Shown here: piece by piece, positions 17,982 through 24,870 of the stretch | How the letters are laid out: each line of letters starts with the position of its first letter | Numbering within the stretch: position 1 is the stretch's first letter | Assembly: GCA_025996865.1 (NCBI GenBank) | Contig: BNTV01000039.1 | Span: 1-37,712, forward strand | Source: Bacteroidia bacterium | GTDB taxonomy: Bacteria > Bacteroidota > Bacteroidia > Bacteroidales > Azobacteroidaceae | Reading direction: 5' to 3' | DNA: 37,712 nt | Program-made: the position numbers and the translations under genes | Notes under the pieces: generated by a model | Told to the model about the DNA's origin: nothing | Databases searched by the model: none | Seen by the model: only the letters and a program-made list of their open reading frames with translations

Positions 17982-19208
17982 TTATTTAATTTCCTTTCCG
18001 ACAACATATTGCAACGCTTCAAACGATAAGTTCAATTGCTTTTGAGCCGAGAACAGGATTTGTTTGTTGTTTTTATAAGTACTCATGAAATCAATGTATT
18101 CAAGCAGGCTGACATCCTTGTTCAACAATTTCCGGGAATAGATTTCAAGCATGGAATCCAATTCGCCGGACAAATTGTTTTCATTTATTTTCCGATAAAA
18201 TTGGTATATTCGTAAATAATTATTGAATGCTTCCGTTACTTCATTCTGTGCTGTATTTTGTTGTTGTTGAGCCAAATAATCACTTTGGCGAATGTCCGCC
18301 CGCGCTGCTCTGATATTTCCCTGGTTCCGGTTGAAAAAAGGCAAATCAAAACTGACGCCCAACCCGGCAAAATTTTCCCAAACGCCGCCATAACGGTCAT
18401 AATTTGCACTGACGGTAATATCGGGAATTTTCAACGACTTTTCATACGTAAGCGATTTTTTATAATATTGCGCCTGCATTTGCTCACGCCGGATATCCGG
18501 ACGGTTTTCCATTGCGGTTTCCTGCAATTCGGAAAGGGAGAAGGTTTCCGGCGTTTTAAAATGGTCTTCGTTTTCTATTGCTATCTCCTGTTCCGTATTT
18601 AAAAGCGATTTGAGATTTTTTTGCTGTTCCTGAAAGGCAACAGCGTTTTCGTTTATTTCACTCATCAGTTCCAATAAGGAGGATTGAAGCCGGAGTAATT
18701 CCGTTTTTGAGATATTTCCTTTGGTTAATTGTTTTTGATAAGCTTCTATCAGTTGCGTTAAAGATTTTTCCTGGTTATCCAATGCTTTTTGGTAGGATTG
18801 CAAATAGATGATTTCATGGATGGTTTGCCGCAATTCCCTTTTTAGTTCCAACAGGACATTTTCAAATTCCGCGAGGGCGATTGCTTTTGCACTTTTTTCC
18901 CGATTCATTCGTTTTGCCCTTTTATTTGCTGTTTGTATTAACTGGCTGATTTCGAGGCTGAATTGTTTTTCTTTTCCGGTTTGCCAAAAATTCATGTCTC
19001 CGACGGAAATGGTCGGATTATCCCAGAGTTTGGCTTGCAAAACAGCGGCGTCCGCTTTGTCGATATTCATTTGCTCTGCCATTAGCAACAGATTTTGTTT
19101 CAGAAATAGAACTTCGATTTGTCCGGATGATAATTTCATTGCTTGCTCTTGTGTAAAGGCCGAAGAAAGACTCCCCACAAAAACGCATAAAACCAAATAT
19201 TTTTTCAT
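17982..19208 (-). CDS. CzcC/TolC-type outer membrane channel
   Basis: This is the outer membrane channel of the metal exporter. The preferred start is the ATG at 19208 (MKKYLVLCVFVGSLSSAF); an ATG at 19220 adds MIEK. A signal peptide ends near SSAFTQ. Two TolC-type repeats follow: a long helical hairpin (FENVLLELKRELRQTI, LIEAYQKQLTKGNISKTELL) and a second one with PDIRREQMQAQYYK, PDITVSANYDRYGG, and NRNQGNIRAARADIRQSDY. About 408 residues matches short CzcC-type channels. The asparagine-rich ENFAGLGVSFDLPFFNRNQG strand is typical. It is the first pump gene, 77 bases after the kinase gene. Confidence 0.9.
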   Translation of the reverse strand: MKKYLVLCVFVGSLSSAFTQEQAMKLSSGQIEVLFLKQNLLLMAEQMNIDKADAAVLQAKLWDNPTISVGDMNFWQTGKEKQFSLEISQLIQTANKRAKRMNREKSAKAIALAEFENVLLELKRELRQTIHEIIYLQSYQKALDNQEKSLTQLIEAYQKQLTKGNISKTELLRLQSSLLELMSEINENAVAFQEQQKNLKSLLNTEQEIAIENEDHFKTPETFSLSELQETAMENRPDIRREQMQAQYYKKSLTYEKSLKIPDITVSANYDRYGGVWENFAGLGVSFDLPFFNRNQGNIRAARADIRQSDYLAQQQQNTAQNEVTEAFNNYLRIYQFYRKINENNLSGELDSMLEIYSRKLLNKDVSLLEYIDFMSTYKNNKQILFSAQKQLNLSFEALQYVVGKEIK

Positions 19209-19285
19209 TTTTTCAATCATTATAAAACGGCGGCAAAATTAAGGCTTAAAGATTAAAAAAACTTTGGAGTAAGATTAGAAATAGA

Positions 19286-20629
19286 TTAGAATTTCAATGT
19301 GACAGTTGTTCCCGCATTGACTTCCGATGCTATCTCATATTCGATGTGATTTTTCTCCATCATCCGGAGTGCAATGGACAACCCGATGCCGGAACCTTCG
19401 ATTTGGTTGGTGTGGTCGGCGCGGTAAAATGGTTTGCTGATGTGGGCAAGGTGTTCGGGCATAATTCCGATTCCCTTGTCGGAAATACTCATACACAGTC
19501 GATTATCTTGGCTGTAAATGGCCATTTCAACCGGTTTGCCTTGCGAATATTTTACGGCGTTTTCCACCAGATTAAACAACAGCATCAACAGTTGGGTGCG
19601 TTCCGTTGAAACGAATAAAAGGTTTTCCTCCTCCGGTTGAATATTTAACTTCACTTGAATATCCGTTCGGGGATACAATTCGGTTACTTTGTCGATAATT
19701 TCCCAAACCAATTCATCCAAGCGGGTTTGTTCAATGTTCGAAGCTTCTTTTCTTAAATCGGAAACTACCATCAACACATTCAGTATCTCTTCCATTTGAT
19801 TTACCTGACGGATAAGTTTTTCCGACAGTTGGCGATATTCTTCCGGGGTGCGGTCTTTCAGGGAAAAAACTTCCAGATTTCCCAAGAGTGAAGCCAAAGG
19901 CGTTTTAAATTCATGGGAAACATAATTGACAAAATTTCGTTGAATAGCCACCGTTTCCGCTATTTTGGACAACAATTCGTTGAATGTATCCGTCAAATCC
20001 TGCAATTCGTCTTTTGTGCCGGGAGATTCGATTCCAACATTCAAGTCGCCGGTGGATATGTTTTTCACCTGATGAATCACATCGCTGAACGGACGATAGG
20101 CAATGCGTGCTACCCGTCTGCTTAACAGAACAATAGCCACGAATCCGATGAAAAAACAAAACAGTAATGTCCAAAACAACAAATTCATTTGTTGCTCCAA
20201 AGCGCTTTTTTCTTCTTTGGCGATGATTACAAAATCGCCTTGATTGTCTTCGTAGAAAATTCCAAAGCAAAAATGATGGTTGGTACTAAAAGAAAGCCGT
20301 TTATCGTTTCGTATTTTGTCTAAGATAACAGCGTCAATCTGTCCCGACGGTTCGCCGAAAATAATCCGGTTGTTGTTATCATATACCTGGTAAAATGTTC
20401 CGGCAACAATTTCTTCAAATTGTTTTTTTATTTTTTCAAATTCGACGGCATTTAATTCATCTTCTTCCAGATAGAAAAGCGCCGATATTTGTGCAATGTT
20501 CTGCATATTCTTGTATATCAACTTTTTGGTATTGTTATAATGGAGACCATAGATGACAAAAGCCAAAATGATAAAGATGATTCCAAAAACAATGGAACAA
20601 AACAGGCTTAATCGTGTTCGAACTTTCAT
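19286..20629 (-). CDS. Sensor histidine kinase of the metal-efflux operon
   Basis: The 447-residue inner-membrane kinase partners the OmpR-type regulator that overlaps it by 4 bases. TM1 is at about 7-28, a periplasmic loop at 29-148, TM2 at 149-169, HAMP at 171-224. HisKA has phosphoacceptor His239 in VSHEFKTPLASLL. The ATPase part shows NLVENAVKYSQG (N box), SDKGIGIMPEHL (G1) and GSGIGLSIAL (G2). The periplasmic loop contains His118, His119 and Cys121 in STNHHFCFG, a plausible metal-binding cluster that fits sensing of zinc-like ions. That role is inferred from context and these residues. Confidence 0.92.
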   Translation of the reverse strand: MKVRTRLSLFCSIVFGIIFIILAFVIYGLHYNNTKKLIYKNMQNIAQISALFYLEEDELNAVEFEKIKKQFEEIVAGTFYQVYDNNNRIIFGEPSGQIDAVILDKIRNDKRLSFSTNHHFCFGIFYEDNQGDFVIIAKEEKSALEQQMNLLFWTLLFCFFIGFVAIVLLSRRVARIAYRPFSDVIHQVKNISTGDLNVGIESPGTKDELQDLTDTFNELLSKIAETVAIQRNFVNYVSHEFKTPLASLLGNLEVFSLKDRTPEEYRQLSEKLIRQVNQMEEILNVLMVVSDLRKEASNIEQTRLDELVWEIIDKVTELYPRTDIQVKLNIQPEEENLLFVSTERTQLLMLLFNLVENAVKYSQGKPVEMAIYSQDNRLCMSISDKGIGIMPEHLAHISKPFYRADHTNQIEGSGIGLSIALRMMEKNHIEYEIASEVNAGTTVTLKF

Positions 20630-21306
20630 AAATTCCGGATAATATAACCTCTTCCTTTTACCGTTTCAATCCGTTTTTCGTATCCTTCCCTGTCTATTTT
20701 GTTGCGCAGATAGGAAATATATACATCAATAATATTGGTATTTGTATCATAATTAATACCCCAAACCGTATCCAATATTTGTGTGCGCGAAACCACTCTG
20801 TTGATATTCTCCATCAACAATTTAAGTAATTTGAATTCTTGCCGGGTAAGTTTGATTTCCTGTCCGTTTCTTTTCACTGAATGACTGTCTGTATAAAGGA
20901 TTAAATCGGCGCATTGCAAAATATTTTCCGGTTTGTCACGGCTCATGGACGCTCTGCGGGTAAGCGCGTGGATGCGTGCTATTAATTCCTTGAAATGAAA
21001 AGGTTTGGACAAATAATCATCCGCACCGGAATCCAAAGCTTTCACTTTATCGTCGGGATCATTAAGTGCACTAAGTACAAGTACGGGTGTCGAAATTTTT
21101 TTGAAGCGGATGTATTGCAGCAATTCAAAACCATCTATGTCCGGCAACATAATATCCAATAATATCAGGTTCCATTCTTTTTCACCGAGCCAATTGCGGG
21201 CAGTGGTTCCGTTTTCGGCGAGGATAATGGAAAATCCACTCTCTTCCAGCCCTTTCACTACAAATTCGCTGATGCGTTTGTTATCTTCTACAAACAATAT
21301 ATCCAT
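20626..21306 (-). CDS. OmpR-family response regulator of the metal-efflux operon
   Basis: The 226 residues are a receiver domain (about 1-115) with acidic pocket Glu7/Asp8 and phospho-acceptor Asp51 in LILLDIMLPDIDG, Thr/Ser and Lys switch residues in VLVLSALNDPDDKVKALDSG and YLSKPFHFKEL, and an OmpR/PhoB winged helix (about 130-226: LTRQEFKLLKLLMENINRVV, and IDVYISYLRNKID). It should bind upstream of the operon and switch on the pump genes when phosphorylated by the kinase. It is the first gene of the operon and its promoter is divergent from the YtxH-like gene. Confidence 0.93.
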   Translation of the reverse strand: MDILFVEDNKRISEFVVKGLEESGFSIILAENGTTARNWLGEKEWNLILLDIMLPDIDGFELLQYIRFKKISTPVLVLSALNDPDDKVKALDSGADDYLSKPFHFKELIARIHALTRRASMSRDKPENILQCADLILYTDSHSVKRNGQEIKLTRQEFKLLKLLMENINRVVSRTQILDTVWGINYDTNTNIIDVYISYLRNKIDREGYEKRIETVKGRGYIIRNL

Positions 21307-21341
21307 GATTGCCGTTAAATTGAATTAAAAAAATAACGTTG

Positions 21342-21382
21342 CAAATATACTCGTTTTTTCCCGATAATTTTTCGTATCTTTG
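21342..21382. promoter_or_regulatory. Divergent promoters between the metal operon and the YtxH operon
   Basis: On the minus strand TATATTTG (21349-21342) lies 35 bases before the regulator ATG. On the plus strand TATCTTTG (21375-21382) lies 32 bases before the YtxH-like ATG. The two -7 boxes are 25 bases apart, so the -33 regions overlap and the two directions may compete. Confidence 0.6.
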
Positions 21383-21414
21383 CGTTATTATTCATTTAAA
21401 AAAGATTTATGATT

Positions 21415-21612
21415 ATGAAAGGTGCCGGATTATTGATAGGATTGGGTATTGGCGCTCTTATAGGAGTTGCTGTCGGAGCATATTTAGTTGCAAGTGAAGA
21501 AGATAAAGCTAAATGGAAAGAAGATATAAATTCTACCGTAGATAAAGCGAAGCAGAAAATTAACAAAGTGATTGACGAGAATTTGCCGGGATGGAACAAA
21601 AGTTCAATTTAA
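21415..21612 (+). CDS. YtxH-like small membrane protein
   Basis: A short protein of about 65 residues with a glycine-rich membrane helix (GAGLLIGLGIGALIGVAVGA) followed by a charged helix (EEDKAKWKEDINSTVDKAKQ). This is the YtxH pattern of small envelope proteins linked to stress in other bacteria. The ATG at 21415 is preferred; one at 21409 adds two residues. The 3' end overlaps the holin-like gene by 22 bases in another frame, so the genes are co-transcribed and probably coupled. No DNA-binding or enzyme motif. Confidence 0.75.
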   Translation: MKGAGLLIGLGIGALIGVAVGAYLVASEEDKAKWKEDINSTVDKAKQKINKVIDENLPGWNKSSI

Positions 21613-21950
21613 GCACATTTATATCCGGTATTAAGGAGGATATAAAGGAATTAATCCGTTTGAGAATAGAAATCCTGCGGTTGGAAACTTTTGAAAAAGC
21701 TTCTGTCGTGGGTTCATTTGTGATTTACGGATTGGTTATCGTTAATCTTGTCTTTTTTATGTTGCTGTTTGCTTTCGTAGCATTGGGATTCCTGATTAGC
21801 GGATGGATACAAAGTATGGCCGGCGGTTTTGGCATTGTGTCGGCTTTCTATTTAATTTGTTTAGTGGCAGCGCTTTTATATCATAAGCCTGTTTCCTTGT
21901 GGTTCAAAAATTTACTTTTGAAAGAATTGGATTCGGAAACCGAAAAATGA
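21591..21950 (+). CDS. Phage-holin-like family membrane protein
   Basis: This 119-residue protein has a charged N-terminal helix (FISGIKEDIKELIRLRIEIL), two membrane helices at about 43-67 and 78-100, and a short basic and acidic tail. The arrangement matches the Phage_holin_3_6 (YqjE-like) group, which in most bacteria is chromosomal and not a phage gene; the role is unknown and probably envelope-linked. It follows the YtxH-like gene with an overlap, as in YqjD/YqjE-type clusters in other bacteria. Confidence 0.7.
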   Translation: MEQKFNLSTFISGIKEDIKELIRLRIEILRLETFEKASVVGSFVIYGLVIVNLVFFMLLFAFVALGFLISGWIQSMAGGFGIVSAFYLICLVAALLYHKPVSLWFKNLLLKELDSETEK

Positions 21951-21976
21951 TTATAAATTATGACTATCCGCTATCT

Positions 21977-22086
21977 TACCCCCAACCCCCTAAAGGGGGC
22001 TTTTAGCGCCTGCCAACTTGCAAATATTGCTACGCCAAAGTCCCCTTTAGGGAAACAACGTTCGGCGTTAGCCAATTTAGGGGTAG
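21977..22086. repeat. C/G-rich imperfect inverted-repeat element
   Basis: The element opens with TTACCCCCAACCCCCTAAAG and closes with CCAATTTAGGGGTAGT. Inside, CCCTAAAGGGGGCTTTT near the left is matched, imperfectly, by AAAGTCCCCTTTAGGG near 22037-22052 in inverse. The whole about 110 bases can fold back on itself. The outer TACCCC and GGGGTA ends resemble the repeats around the toxin-antitoxin pair. It is probably a small non-autonomous repeat present elsewhere in the genome. Confidence 0.6.
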
Positions 22087-22136
22087 TTTTATAAATCATC
22101 TATAATTCGTAATTTGTAATTTTTAATTATTTTTTT

Positions 22137-22490
22137 ATGAAACAATTAAGCCCTACGGAGGCTTTACAATTGAGAAAAAAACAATTGGAAGTTCAGTCGG
22201 AAGCCTTATCCGATGTATTGGAAAGTAAATTCGATTACCTTCATAAAAACTTTATGCCTTTGTTGGGCAGTAGCGTTTTAGATACGGTTGTTTCAAAAAT
22301 GCCACCGTATGCCCAAAATTTTATCCATAAGCAGGAAGGCGGTAACGGTAAAAAAATCTGGGTATCTTCGATACTTAGCGGTTTAGCCAGCGGAGCGGTG
22401 GATATTGTTCCGCTTCTTTTGAAAGGGAAGAAAGGTTTCTTAATTTCTTTTTTGTTGCAGCAGGCTAAAAATTTGTTTTTTATTCGTTAG
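22137..22490 (+). CDS. Small basic membrane-associated protein, unknown
   Basis: The 117-residue protein has a polar helical N-terminus (SPTEALQLRKKQLEVQSEAL), a central KFDYLHKNFMPLLGSSVLD segment, and a hydrophobic C-terminal part (WVSSILSGLASGAVDIVPLL, then KGFLISFLLQQAKNLFFIR). I recognise no named family, but it follows the YtxH-like and holin-like genes on the same strand, and such a third gene is a plausible part of that envelope cluster. The C/G-rich element lies between it and the pair, so it may have its own promoter. Its stop is 18 bases before the terminator stem of the RNA on the other strand. Confidence 0.6.
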   Translation: MKQLSPTEALQLRKKQLEVQSEALSDVLESKFDYLHKNFMPLLGSSVLDTVVSKMPPYAQNFIHKQEGGNGKKIWVSSILSGLASGAVDIVPLLLKGKKGFLISFLLQQAKNLFFIR

Positions 22491-22502
22491 TTTTTTTGAA
22501 CG

Positions 22503-22662
22503 CAAAAAAGACTTTCCATATCTGAAAGGTATATCATTATGTGTAGGAAAGTCTTATAAACCAGCATTTTATGCTTTCATTTCTTCGTATGGGGTACGAT
22601 TTAGAGCGTTTGCAGAGGTCTTTTTTGACTACGCTTGTCCTGCCCATGTCTGCATAAAACTA
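22503..22662 (-). ncRNA. Candidate 6S-like small RNA
   Basis: No protein frame fits, but a full transcription unit is visible on the minus strand. A TTTG-N20-TAnnTTTG promoter (22699-22668) leads to about 160 bases that end in a hairpin (GGAAAGTCTT at 22546-22555 pairs with AAGACTTTCC at 22508-22517) followed by T6. The body folds as one long irregular rod of nested stems: 22652-22659 with 22567-22574 (8 bp, UUUUAUGC/GCAUAAAA), 22643-22647 with 22589-22593, 22631-22635 with 22605-22609, and a GUC/GAC tip around A6. This is the layout of 6S RNA, which binds RNA polymerase, and of the Bacteroidales-1 and 6S-Flavo RNA families. Which of these it is cannot be told by eye. Confidence 0.6.
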
Positions 22663-22667
22663 CGGTA

Positions 22668-22699
22668 CAAAATTACAACTATCAAGAAAAACGCACAAA
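22668..22699 (-). promoter_or_regulatory. Promoter of the candidate 6S-like RNA
   Basis: On the minus strand TTTG (22699-22696), 20 bases, then TAATTTTG (22675-22668). Spacing and both boxes fit the Bacteroidota consensus. Confidence 0.65.
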
Positions 22700-22730
22700 A
22701 AATCATATCTGAATATCAATTATTTAAGTG

Positions 22731-22782
22731 AGGTGCAAGGTGCAAGCGCATATTTATATATATGCGCTTGCACCTTGCACCT
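22731..22782. repeat. Perfect 23-bp palindrome
   Basis: Two 23-base arms (22731-22753 and 22760-22782) are exact reverse complements around a 6-base AT loop. Each arm contains AGGTGCA twice in tandem. On the plus strand it is followed by TAAAAAAA. It could end transcripts from either side, or be a mobile palindromic repeat. Confidence 0.75.
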
Positions 22783-22794
22783 TAAAAAAATTGA

Positions 22795-23073
22795 CCTGTC
22801 CTGCCGCCGCTTCCCAGGAAAAGTAAGCTGTTTCGTAAAAGTTTTCGCTTGGCAGATAAGCCTTTTGAGGATTTAAAATCCGAAATTACGGAAGAGTTGG
22901 ATGCAATAGGAGCGTTTGCCGATTTCATCAAACCTGAGGAAATCAAGCAATCGTCCAAGCAGCAGCTTATAACATCCGAAGCCGGACCGTTTATCGCCGA
23001 ACCGAAGTCGGGACGCAACGACCCCTGTCCTTGTGGCAGCGGAAAGAAATATAAAAAATGTTGTGGCGCATAA
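22795..23073 (+). pseudogene. 3' part of a SEC-C motif protein
   Basis: The frame ends in [19 protein letters not shown], a textbook SEC-C zinc motif (CxCx8CC type), as found at the C-terminus of SecA, YecA-like proteins and many small proteins. It is preceded by [20 protein letters not shown] and other helical text. There is no ATG: the frame opens after a TGA at 22792-22794, right behind the palindrome, and the first plausible start is a TTG at 22849. It therefore looks like the tail of a longer gene whose front was lost. If the TTG is used, a 74-residue zinc-binding peptide could still be made. Confidence 0.55.
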
Positions 23074-23092
23074 TGATTGTATTCAATTAGTC

Positions 23093-23335
23093 TGCTTTTC
23101 ACCGATGACAATATTCGCCTGCAACTTTCGGCAATGACATCACCTTTGCGCACATAATCGCCCAATTGTTTGCGTTTGTTGTAAATCTTTCCGCCAATGA
23201 CGACTATTGGCGCTCTGGGCGGAATAATCGTTTTGTTTGTTCTCAATAACCGCCAACACTTGATTTATCTGAACCGTATCGCCTTCTTCGATGTCATTTG
23301 AAATGCACCCAAACTGCTCGCAATAGTAGTTATTT
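23093..23335 (-). pseudogene. Remnant of an HlyD/lipoyl-type adaptor
   Basis: Two frames on the minus strand give halves of a barrel-sandwich domain: CISNDIEEGDTVQINQVLAV followed by IENKQN in one, and KIYNKRKQLGDYVRKGDVIA in the next. Together they look like the lipoyl halves of a membrane-fusion protein, with at least one frameshift near 23230 and no start or end. With the TolC remnant at 24570-24870 on the same strand, it was likely part of an efflux operon that has been taken apart. A biotin/lipoyl carrier is an alternative. Confidence 0.45.
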
Positions 23336-23348
23336 GAAAATAAATTTG

Positions 23349-23413
23349 TATTTTTGCAAAGTTTTACTTTGAAATATTATGATAATCCAAAGTATAACTT
23401 TGAATAATCATAA
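23349..23413 (+). promoter_or_regulatory. Double palindromic operator and promoter of the AAA ATPase gene
   Basis: CAAAGT-TTT-ACTTTG (23357-23371) and CAAAGT-ATA-ACTTTG (23388-23402) share the same half-sites, with centres 31 bases apart, about three helical turns. The second sits in a wider 37-base near-palindrome (23377-23413) with TTATGAT and ATCATAA ends. Two -7 boxes overlap them: TATTTTTG (23349-23356) and TAACTTTG (23395-23402). A dimeric repressor bound at both would block the promoter before the ATG at 23438. Confidence 0.55.
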
Positions 23414-23437
23414 AAATTAGAGCTGAAATTTTGAATA

Positions 23438-24577
23438 ATGTATAATAGAAAACAATTATTTTTGGGTGCGGAAAATGAAAGCGTCTTCTTTTGGGGAGCA
23501 AGACAAACAGGCAAAAGTACACTGCTTAAAACATTGTATCCAAATGCTTTGACTTTCGACTTGCTAATTTCAAGAGTATATAATGATTTGGCAAAAGACC
23601 CCGACAGTTTGCGAGAAACTGTACTTGCAAATTTAGACAAAACACCTGTAATTATTGACGAAGTGCAACGCTTGCCAAATCTATTGAACGAAGTACAATG
23701 GTTAATTGTCAATCATAACGTCAGGTTTATTTTAAGCGGATCAAGTCCGAGAAAAATAATCCGTTCCGGAGCAAATCTTTTGGGCGGCAGAGCGTTACGC
23801 TACGAACTGTATCCGCTTATCAGTCAAGAAATTCCAAATTTCGACTTAATCAGGGCAATCAACAACGGACTTTTGCCGCGTCATTATGATTCGGCAAACC
23901 CGAAAAAACTAATTGCCTCATATCTTGGTAATTATCTGCGTGATGAGATTGTTGCGGAAGCAAAAATTCGTAATGTTGAAATTTTTTCCCGGTTTTTAGA
24001 GGCGGCGGCATTTACAAACGGAGAAATGGTAAATTACACAAACATTGCTCAGGATTGTGGTGTAAGTGCAACCACGATAAAAGAATACTTTCAGATTTTG
24101 GAAGACACTTTACTCGGACGTTTTTTGCCGTCATTTCAGAAAAAGCCCAAACGCAAAGTAATTCAATCGCCTAAATTTTATCTTTTTGATGTTGGAATTG
24201 CAAATTATCTGCTTGGGAGGAGTAAAATTGAGCCGAAAACAGAACTATTCGGCAAGGCATTTGAACATTTTATTTATCAGGAAATTTATGCACACAGTCG
24301 ATACACCGACAAAGAATATTCAATTTATTATTGGCATACAACCTCAAAATTGGAAGTTGATTTTATACTTGGCGACCACGAAGTTGCAGTAGAAGTAAAA
24401 TCGACCGGCCACGCCGATACAAAGCATTTGAAGGGACTGAAAGCATTTGCTGAAGAATACGCTGTTAAAAAACAAATACTTATCAGCAACGACCCGCTGC
24501 CACGACTTATTGACAATATTTTAATTTTGCCGTGGCAAGTGTTTTTAGACAAACTTTGGGCAGATGAAATCATTTGA
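23438..24577 (+). CDS. AAA ATPase with DUF4143 C-terminal domain
   Basis: The 379 residues match the AAA_14/DUF4143 family. Walker A GARQTGKST is at 20-28, Walker B VIIDEVQRLP ends at 80 with Asp74/Glu75, and the sensor strand FILSGSS is near 97-103. The DUF4143 part from about 180 has a winged-helix stretch (NYTNIAQDCGVSATTIKEYF) and a nuclease-like pattern at the end: Asp308 in EVDFIL, then Glu319-Val-Lys321 in VAVEVKST. The family is widespread, often mobile, and its role is unproven. Its strand is opposite to the decayed efflux genes on both sides, so it probably inserted there. The gene itself is intact. Confidence 0.88.
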   Translation: MYNRKQLFLGAENESVFFWGARQTGKSTLLKTLYPNALTFDLLISRVYNDLAKDPDSLRETVLANLDKTPVIIDEVQRLPNLLNEVQWLIVNHNVRFILSGSSPRKIIRSGANLLGGRALRYELYPLISQEIPNFDLIRAINNGLLPRHYDSANPKKLIASYLGNYLRDEIVAEAKIRNVEIFSRFLEAAAFTNGEMVNYTNIAQDCGVSATTIKEYFQILEDTLLGRFLPSFQKKPKRKVIQSPKFYLFDVGIANYLLGRSKIEPKTELFGKAFEHFIYQEIYAHSRYTDKEYSIYYWHTTSKLEVDFILGDHEVAVEVKSTGHADTKHLKGLKAFAEEYAVKKQILISNDPLPRLIDNILILPWQVFLDKLWADEII

Positions 24578-24870
24578 CAGTTACAAACTGAACTCTCAAC
24601 TCATTGTTTATCTTTATTTTAGACCCAACATAAAGCAAATTAGCCCGCGTTCCTACCACCTCGAAACGAGCAGCGAGCATCTTGTCAAACGATTCCAATA
24701 AATCTTTCAGTGAAAGCGCTTCTTACTCGTAGCGATTCCTGTCCAAACGGTAGTTTTCCGCCGTCAGGTCATATATTTGGCGTTTGTTTTCATATATAAT
24801 TTGTTTGCAACATAGAGCAAAATCCATTCACCTGCCGCATTTTTGACGCCGAGTTGTATGGATGGCGATG
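24570..24870 (-). pseudogene. C-terminal remnant of a TolC-family channel
   Basis: On the minus strand one frame reads QIYDLTAENYRLDRNRYE, a TAA, then EALSLKDLLESFDKMLAARF and VGTRANLLYVGSKIKINNEL, ending at a TGA at 24572-24570. This is the second helical hairpin of TolC-type channels (ENYRL..RY..G...DLL..). Just upstream, in another frame, LGVKNAAGEWILLYVANK fits the preceding helix. There is one stop, at least one frameshift and no front half. The stop overlaps the end of the AAA ATPase gene by a few bases. Confidence 0.55.

Noticed and set aside
22782..23246. 154-residue minus-strand frame as one gene
   Set aside because: Its second half is the antisense of the SEC-C coding text; only the first part (lipoyl-like residues) has meaning and is listed as a remnant.
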